Shown here piece after piece: positions 17,728 to 28,755 of a DNA stretch of 64,000 nt. Origin of the DNA: Hyphomicrobiales bacterium (GTDB taxonomy: Bacteria; Pseudomonadota; Alphaproteobacteria; Rhizobiales; Devosiaceae); NCBI GenBank assembly GCA_027487555.1, contig JAIYDI010000020.1, positions 1 through 64,000 of the forward strand, written 5' to 3'. The notes below the pieces were generated by a model, which was not told the origin of the DNA, made no database searches, and saw only the letters and a list, made by a program, of their open reading frames with translations. The position numbers and the translations under genes were made by a program. Position 1 is the first letter of the stretch. The number at the start of each line of letters is the position of its first letter.

Positions 17728-17997
17728 CAGAATCAATCCCTCTCGATGGCTTCGCTGTCAGGCGGGGCGCATTTACCTAAGGCTTCAGTCCGGCAACGTC
17801 CAGCCAAACGCCCTACAGGCGTCCTGCCCGCGCGCTTCCCCGGGCCGAGTGCGCTGATCGCGCCACAAAAACATGCGAGGAAAGTAGAGTTTTCCACGTA
17901 TCACGGCGGGTATGACCCGAGAATCACCGCCTGCCGTTTGGCCTTTGCCGCGGAATCGAATAGACCCTACCCAAGTTCCACAAACTGACACCGAGCA

Positions 17998-20778
17998 GTG
18001 ACAGACACCCCAGAAAATGGGGCCGGCAAGCCGCCGCAGCCCTCCGACATCGCGCCCATCTCCCTCAGCGACGAAATGCGCACCGCCTATCTCGATTACG
18101 CCATGAGCGTGATCGTGTCGCGCGCGCTGCCGGACGTTCGCGATGGCATGAAGCCGGTGCACCGGCGCATCCTGTTCTCGATGCACCAGCAGGGCTACGA
18201 ATGGAACAAGCCCTATCGCAAGTCGGCGCGTGTCGTCGGCGATGTGATCGGCAAATACCACCCGCATGGTGATTCTGCCGTGTACATGTCGCTGGTCCGC
18301 ATGGCGCAGGAGTTCTCGCTGCGGGTCATGCTGATCGACGGGCAGGGCAATTTCGGCTCGATTGACGGCGATATGCCGGCGGCCATGCGCTACACCGAAG
18401 TGCGCATGCAGAAAGTGACCAACTCGCTTCTCGACGACATCGAGAAGGATACGGTCGACTTCAAGGACAATTACGACAACTCCGAGCAGGAGCCGACGGT
18501 TCTGCCGGCGCGCTTCCCGAACCTGCTGGTCAATGGCGGCAGCGGTATCGCCGTCGGCATGGCGACGAACGTCCCCACCCACAATTTGGGCGAGGTGATC
18601 GACGCCACGCTGATGTTGATGGACAAGGGCGACGCCACGACTGAAGACCTGATGACGGTGCTGCTCGGGCCGGATTTTCCGACGGCCGGCATCATTTTGG
18701 GTCGCTCCGGCATAAGGCAGGCCTATGAGACGGGCCGAGGCTCCATCCTTGTGCGTGGTCGCGTCAATACCGAGGAAATCCGCAAGGACAAGGAAGCCCT
18801 GATCGTCACGGAAATTCCGTACCAGGTGAACAAGTCGGTCATGATCGAGAAGATCGCCGAACTGGTGCGCGAGAAGCGGATCGAGGGGATTTCAGATATC
18901 CGCGACGAATCCGACCGCCACGGCATCCGCGTCGTCATCGAGCTCAAGCGGGATGCGGTTGCGGATGTGGTTCTGAACCAGCTCTACCGGTTCACGCCAC
19001 TGCAGAGCTCGTTCGGCTGCAACTTTGTGGCGCTGAATGGCGGCAAGCCGGAGCTGATGAATGTGCGGCGGATTCTCTGCGCGTTCATCGAATTCCGCGA
19101 AGAGGTGGTGACGCGGCGCGCCCGCTTCCTGCTCAACAAAGCCCGCGACCGCGCCCATGTGCTGGTTGGCCTCGGTGTCGCCGTCGCCAATATCGATGAG
19201 GTGATCCATCTCATCCGTACGGCCCCCGACCCCACTGCCGCGCGCGAGCGCCTGATGGATCGGGACTGGCCGGCCCAGGATGTCGCGCCCTTGATCGCAC
19301 TGATCGATGATCCGCGCCATCGCATCAAGGAAGACGGTACATTCCGTCTTTCCGAGGAGCAGGCCCGCGCCATACTCGCGCTGACGCTCAGCCGCCTTAC
19401 CGCGCTTGGGCGCGACGAAATCGGCGAGGAACTCAACGGTCTCGGCGCCTCGATCGCCGATTATCTCGATATCCTGCGCTCGCGGGACCGCGTCATGTCG
19501 ATCATCCGCGAGGAACTGACAGCGGTGAAGGACGAGTTCGGCACACCGCGCCGGACCGCCATCGACGAAGCCGCAGGTGACTTCGAGGACGAAGACCTGA
19601 TCGCCCGCGAGGACATGGTGGTGACCGTCACCCACGGTGGCTACATCAAGCGCGTGCCGCTTTCGGCCTATCGGGCTCAGCGTCGCGGTGGCAAGGGCCG
19701 CTCGGGCATGGCGACGCGCGACGAGGATTTTGTTTCGCGCCTGTTCGTTGCGAGCACGCATACGCCGGTGCTGTTCTTCTCCTCGATGGGGCAGGTCTAC
19801 AAACTCAAGGTCTGGCGGCTGCCGGTCGGTGAGCCGCAGGCCCGGGGCAGGGCGCTGATCAACCTGCTGCCGCTTGACGAAAACGAGCGCATTACCTCGA
19901 TCGTCCCCCTGCCGGAAGACGAGAACGAGTGGACCAAACACGACGTGATGTTCGCCACCAATACCGGCGGCATCAGGCGCAACAAGCTTTCGGATTGCGT
20001 GCCGCGCACGACCCTCGGCAAGCGCGTCATGGAGTTTGACGAGCCGAACCAGCAGATTATCGGAGCGGAGCTCAGCCAGGAAAGCCACGACGTGCTACTG
20101 ACGACGGCGCTTGGGCAAGCCGTGCGCTTCCAGACCTCGGATATCCGCGTGTTCGGCGGCAATGGCTCGACGGGTACGTCCACGGGTGTCCGCGGCATTT
20201 CCCTGAGCGACGGCGACAGCGTCATCTCGATGTCTATCCTCCGGCATGTCGATGCAACGCCCGCAGAACGCGAGGCCTATCTCAAGCAGTCCGGCGCAAT
20301 CCGCCGTGCGACAACGGGCGATGAAGCCGAGGCCGAGCCTGAAGTCGATGCGAGCGAAGAGGCTGAACAGGTGGCGGCCGGCGATGACGCAGCCCTCACC
20401 GAGGCGCGCTATATCGAGATGGGTGCCGCCGAGCAGTTCGTGCTGACCATCACCGAGTTCGGTTTCGGCAAGCGCTCCTCGAGCTACGAGTTCCGTATTT
20501 CGAACCGCGGCGGCAAGGGCATCAAGGCGACCGACCAGACGAAGACCGGCGAGATCGGCAAGCTGGTGGCCGCGTTCCCGGTCGAGGAGACCGATCAGTT
20601 GATGCTGGTGTCGGATGGTGGGCAGTTGATCCGCGTGCCGGTCGACGGCATCCGCTTCGCATCGCGTGCGTCCAAAGGGGTGCGGGTGTTCCGCACTGCG
20701 GATGGCGAGCGCGTGGTGTCGGTCGAGCGGATCAGTGAACCCGAAGGCGACGATGGCGAAGCGCCTGCCGAGTCCTGA
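17998..20778 (+). CDS. gyrA: DNA gyrase subunit A
   Basis: A 926-residue GyrA. With GyrB it introduces negative supercoils by double-strand passage. Seen here: the N-terminal [18 protein letters not shown] segment, the DNA-breaking Tyr132 in [10 protein letters not shown] (Tyr122 in E. coli, an offset of 10), and the GyrA box QRRGGKG in the C-terminal beta-pinwheel. There is an acidic insert ([20 protein letters not shown]) of the sort common in alphaproteobacterial GyrA and an acidic tail ([13 protein letters not shown]). In the quinolone region [17 protein letters not shown], the Ser83 equivalent is Ser93 but the Asp87 equivalent is Met97, which is unusual. GTG 17998 is the start. It appears to be transcribed alone. 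Confidence 0.97.
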   Translation: MTDTPENGAGKPPQPSDIAPISLSDEMRTAYLDYAMSVIVSRALPDVRDGMKPVHRRILFSMHQQGYEWNKPYRKSARVVGDVIGKYHPHGDSAVYMSLVRMAQEFSLRVMLIDGQGNFGSIDGDMPAAMRYTEVRMQKVTNSLLDDIEKDTVDFKDNYDNSEQEPTVLPARFPNLLVNGGSGIAVGMATNVPTHNLGEVIDATLMLMDKGDATTEDLMTVLLGPDFPTAGIILGRSGIRQAYETGRGSILVRGRVNTEEIRKDKEALIVTEIPYQVNKSVMIEKIAELVREKRIEGISDIRDESDRHGIRVVIELKRDAVADVVLNQLYRFTPLQSSFGCNFVALNGGKPELMNVRRILCAFIEFREEVVTRRARFLLNKARDRAHVLVGLGVAVANIDEVIHLIRTAPDPTAARERLMDRDWPAQDVAPLIALIDDPRHRIKEDGTFRLSEEQARAILALTLSRLTALGRDEIGEELNGLGASIADYLDILRSRDRVMSIIREELTAVKDEFGTPRRTAIDEAAGDFEDEDLIAREDMVVTVTHGGYIKRVPLSAYRAQRRGGKGRSGMATRDEDFVSRLFVASTHTPVLFFSSMGQVYKLKVWRLPVGEPQARGRALINLLPLDENERITSIVPLPEDENEWTKHDVMFATNTGGIRRNKLSDCVPRTTLGKRVMEFDEPNQQIIGAELSQESHDVLLTTALGQAVRFQTSDIRVFGGNGSTGTSTGVRGISLSDGDSVISMSILRHVDATPAEREAYLKQSGAIRRATTGDEAEAEPEVDASEEAEQVAAGDDAALTEARYIEMGAAEQFVLTITEFGFGKRSSSYEFRISNRGGKGIKATDQTKTGEIGKLVAAFPVEETDQLMLVSDGGQLIRVPVDGIRFASRASKGVRVFRTADGERVVSVERISEPEGDDGEAPAES

Positions 20779-20856
20779 CGCAGACGAGACATCAAAAAAG
20801 CACTTGCACGGAGGGAGTTGGCATGGCTGGCTCCCTTCGCTGTCTTGGGGCCTTGA

Positions 20857-21474
20857 ATGTTCGATTTCGCCACTTTAGCTGCCTATTTCGGCGCCTGCTT
20901 TGCGCTGGCTATCGTGCCTGGGCCGACCGTCACTGTGATTATCGCCAACGCCCTGTCGCGCGGGACGCTTGCCGGGCTCGCGATCATCGCAGGTACGCAA
21001 CTGGGGCTCATCACGATGATTTTCGTGGTTGGCCTCGGTCTCGAAGCGCTGGTCGGATTTATGGGCTGGGCCTTCGACTGGATCAAGCTATTTGGCGCTG
21101 CCTATCTCGTGTGGCTCGGTTTCAAGATGCTGCGCTCGAGTGGTGAGCTCGGCACTGCGGATGCGGATAGCTCCCGCAGCTATCGGGATCTGATCCTCCA
21201 GGGCTTCCTGGTCATCTGGTCGAACCCCAAGGCGCTGATCTTCTATGGTGCGTTCATCCCGCAATTCGTGACGCGTGAGCATGCGGCCTTCCCGCAGATC
21301 GTGGTACTTGGCCTCCTGTTCATGCTGATCGCCGGTACGACGGATTCGCTCTATGCGATCGTGGCCGGGCGGGCTCGCGGTATGCTTACGGCGGCGCGAG
21401 TACGGCTCGTCAACCGCGTCTCCGGCGCGATCTTGATGGGCGGCGCGGTCTGGTTGGCGCTGCAGAAGCGCTAG
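20857..21474 (+). CDS. LysE/RhtB-family amino-acid exporter
   Basis: A 205-residue integral membrane protein of the LysE/RhtB translocator family: the opening [20 protein letters not shown], the IAGTQLGL segment, [13 protein letters not shown] and the [20 protein letters not shown] signature, with about six hydrophobic helices. Members export amino acids or related metabolites using the proton gradient; the substrate cannot be inferred. It lies 78 bases after gyrA on the same strand and its stop overlaps the convergent recG end by 4 bases. Confidence 0.9.
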   Translation: MFDFATLAAYFGACFALAIVPGPTVTVIIANALSRGTLAGLAIIAGTQLGLITMIFVVGLGLEALVGFMGWAFDWIKLFGAAYLVWLGFKMLRSSGELGTADADSSRSYRDLILQGFLVIWSNPKALIFYGAFIPQFVTREHAAFPQIVVLGLLFMLIAGTTDSLYAIVAGRARGMLTAARVRLVNRVSGAILMGGAVWLALQKR

Positions 21475-23579
21475 CCGGCACGGATCAGCGGGATCGCGAG
21501 ATCCTTGCGGAACAGATAGAGCAGCGTACGCAGCGCCTCGCCTTCCGGACCGGATAGCCCCGGGTTGCGCTTCAGCATTTCGACCGCATCGCCATGGGCC
21601 CATTCGAGCAGGTGGCGATGTACATCGGGCACCGCGAGGTGATAGCCCGGCATGCCGGATTGCCGCGTGCCGAGCACATCGCCCTGGCCGCGCAGCTCGA
21701 GGTCGCGCTCGGCGATCTCGAAGCCATCCTCGGTTTTGCGGATGGTTTCGAGGCGCGCCTGCGCGGTTTCGCTCAGCGGATCGCGGTAGAGCAACAGGCA
21801 GGCCGAGCGCTTGCTGCCCCGGCCGACGCGACCGCGCAACTGATGCAACTGCGCGAGGCCGAAGCGCTCGGCATGCTCGATGATCATGATCGAAGCGTTG
21901 GGCACGTCGACGCCGACTTCGATCACCGTGGTGGCGACGAGGATCTTCGCCTCGTTGCGCTGGAAGCGGCCCATGGCTTCTTCCTTCTGCGCCGAGCTCA
22001 TGCGGCCATGCACCAAGACGACATCGTCGCCGAACACTTTCCGCAGTTCTTCCGCGCGGTCTTCCGCCGAGACGAGGTCGACCACCTCGCTCTCCTCGAC
22101 CAAAGGGCAGACCCAGAAGGCCTGCGCGCCTTCGTCAATGCGGGCGCGGAGGCGCTGCACGACGCGGCCATATTCTGCGATGGCCAACACGGCCGTATCG
22201 ATCGGCTGTCGGCCGCGCGGTTTCTCCCGCAGGATCGACACCGCCATGTCACCGAAATGCGTGAGAACCAGCGTTCGCGGGATCGGTGTCGCAGTCATCA
22301 CGAGGAGATCGGCATGCGCGCCTTTTTCGCTGAGCGCGAGGCGCTGGTGCACGCCGAAGCGATGCTGCTCGTCGACAACGGTAAGCCCAAGGTTACGGAA
22401 TTCGACGCCGGACTGGAACAGTGCATGTGTGCCGACGACGATGGCGACGTCGCCGGAGGCGATGGCCTCGAGGGCAATGCGCCTGTCCGCTGCGGCCATT
22501 TTGCCGGTAAGGAGGATGATGCCGAGGCCGGCGGCGTCGCAGATCGGCTTCAGGCTGCGGTAGTGCTGGGCGGACAGGATTTCTGTGGGCGTCATCAGCG
22601 CCGATTGCGCGCCGCTCTCGGCCATGGCCGCCATCGCCATCAGCGCGACGACGGTCTTGCCGGCGCCGACATCGCCCTGCAGCAGGCGCGACATGCGCTC
22701 GGGCGCGGCGAGATCGCGGCGGATGTCCTCGACGGCCGCGAGCTGGCCTTCAGTGAGCGTATAGGGCAGGGCGGCGGTCACCCGAGAGGTGATCTCGCCG
22801 GTAAAGGTGCGCGCGATGCCGCGCGGCGCAACCAGTTCCGATCGTACCAAGAGCAGCGCCAATTGCCCGGCGAGATACTCGTCGTAAGCCAGCCGCATGC
22901 GCGCCGGCCCCCAGAGCTGCGCCTCTTCGGGCCGGGCAGGCAGGTGCGCGGTGGTCAGCGCCGCGCGAAAGCCCGACCACTTGAACTGGCCGAGGCGTTC
23001 GGCCGGTGTCCATTCCGGCACCTCCGGCACCCAAGTCACCGCCTGCCGCACGAGTTTGATCAGCGCCTTGGCGCTCAGCCCATGGGTCAGCGGGTAGACC
23101 GGCTCTACCAACGGCAAGTCCTCGAGCCGGTTGGCGGGCACCACATAGTCGGGGTGCGTGATCTGCTTTTCGCCGCCGAAGAAGCCGATGGTGCCGGATA
23201 CATAGACGTCTTCGCCGACCGGCAGCAGCTTTTCGACCCAACCGCCCTGCGCGCGGAAAAAAACCAGCTGGATCTCGCCGGTCTCGTCATGGGCAAACAC
23301 CCGGTACGGCACCTGAGGCTTGCCCTTGGGCGGCGCCTGATGGCGGTCGATATGCAGCTTCAACGTCGCGATCTGGTTGTGCACCGCGCCCGATATGCCG
23401 GTGATCTTGCTGCGGTCGATGATGCCCGACGGCATATGGAACAACAGATCGAGCACGATAGCCTGCTGTCCTTCCGGAGCTCCGAAGAAACGCGACAGCA
23501 GCGACGAGAATTGCGGGCCGATGCCCTTCACCGAGGCCAGCGAACGAAACAGCGGGTCGAGGAGCACGGGTCTAGACAT
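21471..23579 (-). CDS. recG: ATP-dependent DNA helicase RecG
   Basis: A 702-residue RecG, the double-stranded DNA translocase that regresses stalled replication forks and processes branched DNA. The start is ATG 23579 ([22 protein letters not shown]), which gives the normal family length; upstream codons are unlike the family. Present are the wedge OB-fold domain (~60-160), the Walker A motif [14 protein letters not shown], the [11 protein letters not shown] box, TATPIPRTL, and the C-terminal RGRVGRG motif VI followed by the TRG-like segment [20 protein letters not shown]. It faces away from rpsB with ~230 bases between. Confidence 0.96.
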   Translation of the reverse strand: MSRPVLLDPLFRSLASVKGIGPQFSSLLSRFFGAPEGQQAIVLDLLFHMPSGIIDRSKITGISGAVHNQIATLKLHIDRHQAPPKGKPQVPYRVFAHDETGEIQLVFFRAQGGWVEKLLPVGEDVYVSGTIGFFGGEKQITHPDYVVPANRLEDLPLVEPVYPLTHGLSAKALIKLVRQAVTWVPEVPEWTPAERLGQFKWSGFRAALTTAHLPARPEEAQLWGPARMRLAYDEYLAGQLALLLVRSELVAPRGIARTFTGEITSRVTAALPYTLTEGQLAAVEDIRRDLAAPERMSRLLQGDVGAGKTVVALMAMAAMAESGAQSALMTPTEILSAQHYRSLKPICDAAGLGIILLTGKMAAADRRIALEAIASGDVAIVVGTHALFQSGVEFRNLGLTVVDEQHRFGVHQRLALSEKGAHADLLVMTATPIPRTLVLTHFGDMAVSILREKPRGRQPIDTAVLAIAEYGRVVQRLRARIDEGAQAFWVCPLVEESEVVDLVSAEDRAEELRKVFGDDVVLVHGRMSSAQKEEAMGRFQRNEAKILVATTVIEVGVDVPNASIMIIEHAERFGLAQLHQLRGRVGRGSKRSACLLLYRDPLSETAQARLETIRKTEDGFEIAERDLELRGQGDVLGTRQSGMPGYHLAVPDVHRHLLEWAHGDAVEMLKRNPGLSGPEGEALRTLLYLFRKDLAIPLIRAG

Positions 23580-23812
23580 GGGCTCTCTATATCGTGGATT
23601 CGCCGCAAATGCGGGCCGCGATGTGCAGTTATCGGCACGCAGGCGCGCCACGGCTTGCCAGCCTGTGCAAAACCCCCTATAGGGCCGACGCGCTCCATGA
23701 GGGGCGTAGTTCACACGCGGGGCACGAGGCCGGCATATGCTGGCGCTCCATCCGGTGGCGGGAAACCGCCGCACGACCCCGCGGCGGCAATAACCGGAAA
23801 GGAGCCATTACA

Positions 23813-24580
23813 ATGGCATTGCCCGATTTCTCCATGCGTCAGCTGCTCGAAGCAGGTGTTCACTTCGGCCACCAGAAGCACCGCTGGAACCCGAAGATGG
23901 AACGCTACATCTTCGGCGTGCGCAACGACATCCATATCCTCGACCTGAGCCAGACCGTGCCGGCCCTCAGCCGCGCCCTGCAGCTCATTTCCGACACCAT
24001 CGCCGATGGCGGCCGTCTGCTGCTCGTCGGCACGAAGCGCCAGGCCGCTCCGGTGGTTGCCGAGGCTGCCCGCCAGTCGGCGCAGTACTACGTTAACTCC
24101 CGTTGGCTCGGCGGCACGCTGACCAACTGGCAGACCATTTCGCACTCGATCGCCCGCCTGCGCGAGCTCGAAGGCCAGCTTGGCGAAGGCCAGTCGGGCT
24201 TCACCAAGAAGGAACTGCTGCTCCTCAGCCGTGAGAAGGAGCGCCTGGAGCGCGACCTCGGCGGCATCAAGGACATGGGCAACCTGCCGAACCTTCTGTT
24301 CGTGATCGACACGAACAAGGAAGCAAATGCCATCAAGGAAGCAAAGCGCCTTGGTATTCCGGTGATCGCGATCGTCGATTCGAACTCGGATCCGGACACC
24401 GTCGACTATGCCATCCCGGGCAATGACGACGCGGCCCGTGCACTCGAGCTCTACGCGAACCTCGTGTCGCGCGCAGCGCTCGACGGCATTGCCCGTTCGG
24501 CCGCTGGCCGCGGTGCGGATCTCGGTGCCTCTGCCGAAGCTCCGGCCGAGCCCGCGCTCGAAGCCGACGCCGCCAACTAA
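23813..24580 (+). CDS. rpsB: 30S ribosomal protein S2
   Basis: A 255-residue S2 ([29 protein letters not shown]), needed for S1 docking and initiation on the small subunit. The start ATG 23813 follows AAAGGAG at the usual spacing; codons further upstream in the long frame are not part of the protein. The ~233-base leader is long and has short stems (for example GGCGG-GAAA-CCGCC near 23757-23770), and rpsB leaders are commonly autoregulated by S2, though I cannot match a known leader family here. An acidic Ala-rich tail ([16 protein letters not shown]) ends the protein. It leads the rpsB-tsf-pyrH-frr series. Confidence 0.97.
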   Translation: MALPDFSMRQLLEAGVHFGHQKHRWNPKMERYIFGVRNDIHILDLSQTVPALSRALQLISDTIADGGRLLLVGTKRQAAPVVAEAARQSAQYYVNSRWLGGTLTNWQTISHSIARLRELEGQLGEGQSGFTKKELLLLSREKERLERDLGGIKDMGNLPNLLFVIDTNKEANAIKEAKRLGIPVIAIVDSNSDPDTVDYAIPGNDDAARALELYANLVSRAALDGIARSAAGRGADLGASAEAPAEPALEADAAN

Positions 24581-24662
24581 GACCGGCCATTCGGCCGACC
24601 ATAGTCCAATCCTTGAACAGGGCGGCCCACCCGAACGGTGTGGCCGCCGAAAGGTGATACAC

Positions 24663-25589
24663 ATGGCAGTGACAGCCCAGCAGGTGAAAGAACTCCGCGA
24701 ACTAACCGGCGTGGGGATGATGGATTGCAAGAAGGCCCTGGCCGAGACCGACGGCAATATCGAAGCCGCAGTCGACTGGCTCCGGACCCGCGGTCTCGCA
24801 AAGGCCGCCAAGAAGGCGGGCCGTGTCGCGGCTGAAGGTCTTGTCGGCGTTGCCATCGAAGGCAACCGCGGCGCCATCGTCGAGGTGAACTCCGAGACAG
24901 ATTTCGTCGGGCGCAACGAGCAGTTCCAGGGTATCGTCAGCAATGTGTCCAAGCTTGCGCTCGATGCAGCAGGCGATGTCGGCAAGCTGAGCGAGATGCC
25001 CTATCCGGGTTCAGGCCGCTCGGTCTCAGCGGAAATCACCGACGCAATCGCGACAATCGGCGAGAACATGAACCTGCGCCGCACGTCGTCGATTGTCGTA
25101 TCCGACGGTGTCATCGGCAATTACGTGCACAACAGCGTGAAGACGGGCATGGGCAAGCTCGGCGTCATCGTCGGCCTCGAGTCGACCGGTGACAAGGCCG
25201 TGCTCGCCGGCCTCGGCAAGCAGATTGCCATGCACATCGCCAACACCAACCCGCTCTCGGTATCCCCGGACGACATCGATCCGGCCATCGTCGAGCGCGA
25301 GCGCGCGATCTTTACCGAGCAGGCCAACGAGTCCGGCAAGCCGGCCGAAGTCGTGGCAAAGATGGTGGAAGGCCGCGTACGCAAGTTCTTCGAGGAATCG
25401 ACGCTGCTCGCCCAGATTTTCGTCATCGACGGCGAGAACAAGGTTGGTGACGTGGTGAAGAATGCCGAGAAGGATGCCGGCGCCCCGATCAAGGTGACGG
25501 GTTTCGTGCGCTATGCGCTCGGCGAAGGCATCGAGAAGCAGGAAACCGACTTCGCCGCCGAAGTGGCAGCCGCTGCCGGTGTGAAGTAA
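24663..25589 (+). CDS. tsf: elongation factor Ts
   Basis: A 308-residue EF-Ts, the guanine-nucleotide exchange factor that recycles EF-Tu-GDP. The signature ELTGVGMMDCKKALAETDGN and the TDFVGRNEQF motif, which contacts the EF-Tu nucleotide site, are intact. ATG 24663 is the start (MAVTAQQVKELREL); codons upstream belong to the rpsB-tsf gap. It is 82 bases downstream of rpsB, the conserved bacterial arrangement. Confidence 0.97.
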   Translation: MAVTAQQVKELRELTGVGMMDCKKALAETDGNIEAAVDWLRTRGLAKAAKKAGRVAAEGLVGVAIEGNRGAIVEVNSETDFVGRNEQFQGIVSNVSKLALDAAGDVGKLSEMPYPGSGRSVSAEITDAIATIGENMNLRRTSSIVVSDGVIGNYVHNSVKTGMGKLGVIVGLESTGDKAVLAGLGKQIAMHIANTNPLSVSPDDIDPAIVERERAIFTEQANESGKPAEVVAKMVEGRVRKFFEESTLLAQIFVIDGENKVGDVVKNAEKDAGAPIKVTGFVRYALGEGIEKQETDFAAEVAAAAGVK

Positions 25590-25706
25590 GCTTCATTTGT
25601 TCTGCATTTTCGTTCGGGCAGGCTGGTCAACGGCCTGCCCGAATGTGCAATAAGCCTCTCGCGTCGCCGGATTCGGTGCCGCTGTCCGAAATCGAGGGGT
25701 CTGCCC

Positions 25707-26420
25707 ATGGCGAAGCCAGCCTATAACCGGATTCTGCTCAAGGTTTCGGGCGAGGTCCTTGCCGGCGACCAGTCCTTTGGCATAGAGCCGCAATTCCTGC
25801 ATTCAATGGCCGAACAGATTGCCGCCGCGGCTCGCACCGGCGTCGGTATTGCCATCGTCATCGGCGCAGGCAATATCTTCCGCGGTATGGCCGTCGCGGC
25901 GAAGGGTGCCGACCGCGTCACAGGTGACGTGATGGGCATGCTCGGTACGGTGATAAACTCGCTCGCTTTGGGCGATGCCATCGAGCAGAAGGGCATCAAG
26001 GTAAAGGTCTATACCAACGTGCCGATGCCGACCGTGGCAGACACCTTCACCGCCCGTGACGCCAATCGTGCCCTTGCCGAAGGCAATGTGGTGATCTGTG
26101 CGGGTGGTACCGGTAGCCCGTTCTTCACCACCGACACAGCCGCCGCGCTCAAGGCGATCGAGTTGCGCTGCGACGTGCTGCTCAAGGGCACGAAGGTCGA
26201 TGGTGTCTATTCGGAAGACCCCAAGAAGAACCCCAAGGCAGAGCGCTACGAGACGATTTCACACGAGGAAGTCATTGCGCGGGATCTCAGAGTCATGGAT
26301 ACGGCGGCCTTCGCGCTTGCCCGTGACAATGGTCTGCCCATAATTGTGTATGCACTGGACGACAAGGAAGGTCTGCTGGGTGTGCTTTCTGGCAAGACCA
26401 AGTACACGCGGGTCGGTTGA
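25707..26420 (+). CDS. pyrH: uridylate kinase
   Basis: A 237-residue UMP kinase of the amino-acid-kinase fold: ILLKVSGEVLAG at the phosphate loop, GAGNIFRG, GDVMGMLGTVINSLALGDAI, and AGGTGSPFFTTDTAAALKAI near the nucleotide site. It phosphorylates UMP to UDP for RNA, UDP-sugar and lipid A precursor synthesis and is regulated allosterically by GTP and UTP in the family. It lies between tsf and frr as in most bacteria. Confidence 0.97.
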   Translation: MAKPAYNRILLKVSGEVLAGDQSFGIEPQFLHSMAEQIAAAARTGVGIAIVIGAGNIFRGMAVAAKGADRVTGDVMGMLGTVINSLALGDAIEQKGIKVKVYTNVPMPTVADTFTARDANRALAEGNVVICAGGTGSPFFTTDTAAALKAIELRCDVLLKGTKVDGVYSEDPKKNPKAERYETISHEEVIARDLRVMDTAAFALARDNGLPIIVYALDDKEGLLGVLSGKTKYTRVG

Positions 26421-26444
26421 CCCGGACAAGAACGCACGGAGTAT

Positions 26445-27008
26445 ATGATGCCCGAGACCTTCTCGCTGCCGACGCTCAAGGAGCGGATGCAAAAGACTGT
26501 CGCGTCGCTGAAGGATGAGCTTGCCGGCCTGCGTACGGGTCGCGCCAGCCCCAGCCTGCTTGAGCCGGTGACGGTTGAGGCCTACGGCGGCAGGATGCCG
26601 CTGAACCAGGTGGCGACTGTCACGGTGCCTGAGCCGCGCATGCTGAGCGTGCAGGTGTGGGATCGCAGCCTGGCCTCGGCTGTGGAGAAGGCGATCCGCA
26701 ATTCCGGTCTCGGTCTCAACCCTGCCGCCGAGGGTGTCGTCATCCGCGTCCCACTTCCCGAACTCAATGAAGAGCGGCGCCGTGATCTGACCAAGGTTGC
26801 GCATAACTATGCAGAGCAGGCGCGCGTCGCTGTGCGTCACATCCGGCGCGACGGCATGGACCTGCTCAAGAAGCTTGAGAAGGACGGTACCCTCAGTCAG
26901 GACGATAGCCGCAAGCAGGGCGAACTGGTGCAGCAGGCGACCGATGCCGCGGTAGCAGATATCGACAAGGTACTCGCCGTCAAGGAACAGGAAATCATGC
27001 AGGTCTAG
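26445..27008 (+). CDS. frr: ribosome recycling factor
   Basis: A 186-187 residue RRF, which with EF-G splits post-termination ribosomes. Recognisable segments are [40 protein letters not shown] and the C-terminal three-helix bundle [22 protein letters not shown]. Two adjacent ATG codons (26445 and 26448) can serve as start; CGGAG lies just upstream. It follows pyrH by 24 bases and precedes uppS by 30, so the block is probably one transcript. Confidence 0.97.
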   Translation: MMPETFSLPTLKERMQKTVASLKDELAGLRTGRASPSLLEPVTVEAYGGRMPLNQVATVTVPEPRMLSVQVWDRSLASAVEKAIRNSGLGLNPAAEGVVIRVPLPELNEERRRDLTKVAHNYAEQARVAVRHIRRDGMDLLKKLEKDGTLSQDDSRKQGELVQQATDAAVADIDKVLAVKEQEIMQV

Positions 27009-27038
27009 TTTCGACCTGAAGCTGCCCGGGAGGGCAAA

Positions 27039-27800
27039 ATGTCCGTGGACACCGCGATTGTTGCGCCGCCGGCCGAGCATGCCGGCCTCAAGATTCCGGC
27101 GCATATTGCGGTGATCATGGATGGCAATGGCCGCTGGGCCAAGGCCCGTGGCAAGGTGCGTACCGAGGGCCATGTGGAGGGGGTGAAGGCGTTGAGGCGC
27201 CTTGTTGACCTCGGCATACGATACGGCGTCAAGCACCTGACAGTGTTCAGTTTTTCATCGGAGAACTGGCGTCGCCCGCGTGAAGAAGTCAGCTTCATAC
27301 TTGGTCTGTTGTTTCGCTTCGTCGCATCCGACCTCGCAAGCCTGATGCGCGACAATGTGCGGGTGCGGATCATCGGCACCCGGGACGGCCTCGACGAGGA
27401 GTTGCGGCGGGTGATTTCCGATGTCGAGAGGCGGACAGCGACAAATTCCGGGCTGCAACTCAATGTCGCGTTCAACTACGGCGGCAAGGCCGAATTGACC
27501 GATGCGGCCCGCTCGATTGCAGCCCGCGTCGCTGCCGGTACGCTGCTCCCCGACGACGTCACCGAGGATACGGTCGCTGCGGCGCTATACACCCACGGCA
27601 GCCCGGACCCGGATATCATCTTGCGCACGTCGGGAGAGCAGCGGATCTCCAATTTCCTGCTCTGGCAGGGCGCGTATTCGGAACTGATCTTCATCGAGGA
27701 GAACTGGCCCGATTTCGACGAGGCGACCTTCCTCAAGGTACTCGATGTCTATTCGGCCCGGCAGCGCCGGTTCGGCGGGCTGGGGAGCGACCCGAGGTGA
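27039..27800 (+). CDS. uppS: isoprenyl transferase (undecaprenyl diphosphate synthase)
   Basis: A 253-residue cis-prenyltransferase that extends FPP with isopentenyl-PP to undecaprenyl-PP, the lipid carrier for peptidoglycan and O-antigen. The catalytic Asp lies in HIAVIMDGNGRWAKARG. FSFSSENWRRP and the C-terminal SPDPDIILRTSGEQRISNFL LWQ are complete. GGGAGG precedes the ATG. It overlaps cdsA by 4 bases. The isoprenoid supply is notable because dxr, usually a near neighbour, is missing. Confidence 0.96.
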   Translation: MSVDTAIVAPPAEHAGLKIPAHIAVIMDGNGRWAKARGKVRTEGHVEGVKALRRLVDLGIRYGVKHLTVFSFSSENWRRPREEVSFILGLLFRFVASDLASLMRDNVRVRIIGTRDGLDEELRRVISDVERRTATNSGLQLNVAFNYGGKAELTDAARSIAARVAAGTLLPDDVTEDTVAAALYTHGSPDPDIILRTSGEQRISNFLLWQGAYSELIFIEENWPDFDEATFLKVLDVYSARQRRFGGLGSDPR

Positions 27801-28681
27801 ACGATACCCCGTCCCGTCCGCCATTCGAGCCATTGGCGCGCCGATCCTGGACGGATCTCGGTCCAAGGATCATTTCGGCAGCCGTGTTGCTGCTGCTCGC
27901 CGTTGCAGGACTTGTCGTCGGCGGCTACCTTTTTGCTGCCTTGGTTGGCGCGATGTTTGCCGGTTGCTATCGCGAATGGGACCGCATGGTGACCCTCAGG
28001 CCGCTCAGCCTGTCGGGCGGCGCAGTGCTTGGTTTACTGGCGCTTGCGGCGCTGGCGTACGTAGCATTCGGCGTGCAGGTGTCGCTTGCGATCATCGGAG
28101 CCGGGGCGCTGGTTGCAGTGGTCGACCCAAGTGGTCCGCGCGCCTGGCGGCTTGCCGGCGTGCTGTTCTACGGAGCCGTGATTATTGCTATTCTGGCGAT
28201 CCGCGGCGCACCGGGCTGGACGCAGCCGGGAAGCTTCGACGCGGGCCTTTGGACAGGCGTGTTTCTCGGCACGGTAATCTGGGCAACTGATACTGGTGCC
28301 TATTTCACCGGCCGTCAGGTCGGAGGAGAGAAGCTGGCGCCGGACATCTCTCCATCGAAGACCTGGTCCGGGGCGATTGGTGGCTTTGCACTTGGCACGC
28401 TGGGTGGGCTCATTGTCTGGCTGATCATCGTGCCGGCGTCGCCCTGGTGGATCGGGCTGATCTTCGCGGCGTCGATCAGCGTAGTCGGGCAGGCCGGCGA
28501 TCTGACTGAGAGTGCGCTCAAGCGGCTGTTCCGCATCAAGGATTCTGGCGACATCATTCCAGGACATGGCGGGCTGATGGATCGGCTGGACAGCCTCACC
28601 TTCGGTGCACTTTTCGTCTATATCGTCGGCGCGCTGCATGACGGAACCGGAGACATCGCTGCAGGGTTCCTCAAATGGTGA
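27797..28681 (+). CDS. cdsA: phosphatidate cytidylyltransferase
   Basis: A 294-residue multi-pass membrane enzyme converting phosphatidic acid and CTP to CDP-diacylglycerol. The GTG start overlaps the uppS stop (GTGA). About seven hydrophobic helices are visible. The family signature near the C-terminus is intact: SALKRLFRIKDSGDIIPGHG GLMDRLDS, preceded by SPSKTWSGAIGG. In many relatives dxr comes next; here rseP follows after 74 bases with no room for it. Confidence 0.95.
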   Translation: MNDTPSRPPFEPLARRSWTDLGPRIISAAVLLLLAVAGLVVGGYLFAALVGAMFAGCYREWDRMVTLRPLSLSGGAVLGLLALAALAYVAFGVQVSLAIIGAGALVAVVDPSGPRAWRLAGVLFYGAVIIAILAIRGAPGWTQPGSFDAGLWTGVFLGTVIWATDTGAYFTGRQVGGEKLAPDISPSKTWSGAIGGFALGTLGGLIVWLIIVPASPWWIGLIFAASISVVGQAGDLTESALKRLFRIKDSGDIIPGHGGLMDRLDSLTFGALFVYIVGALHDGTGDIAAGFLKW

Positions 28682-28755
28682 CGCCGCGTCGCAGGACTTT
28701 CCCTATTGTGACCCCAATCCGGTCCTAACTAGACACTCAGTTTCCGATCGGCGGG

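Noticed and set aside
23580..23812. Possible structured RNA leader before rpsB
   Set aside because: Short stems are present, but I could not match them to a known S2 leader and they are common in GC-rich DNA.
21594..23948. A 784-codon plus-strand open frame opposite recG
   Set aside because: It is the antisense shadow of recG in GC-rich DNA; the recG frame has all helicase motifs.
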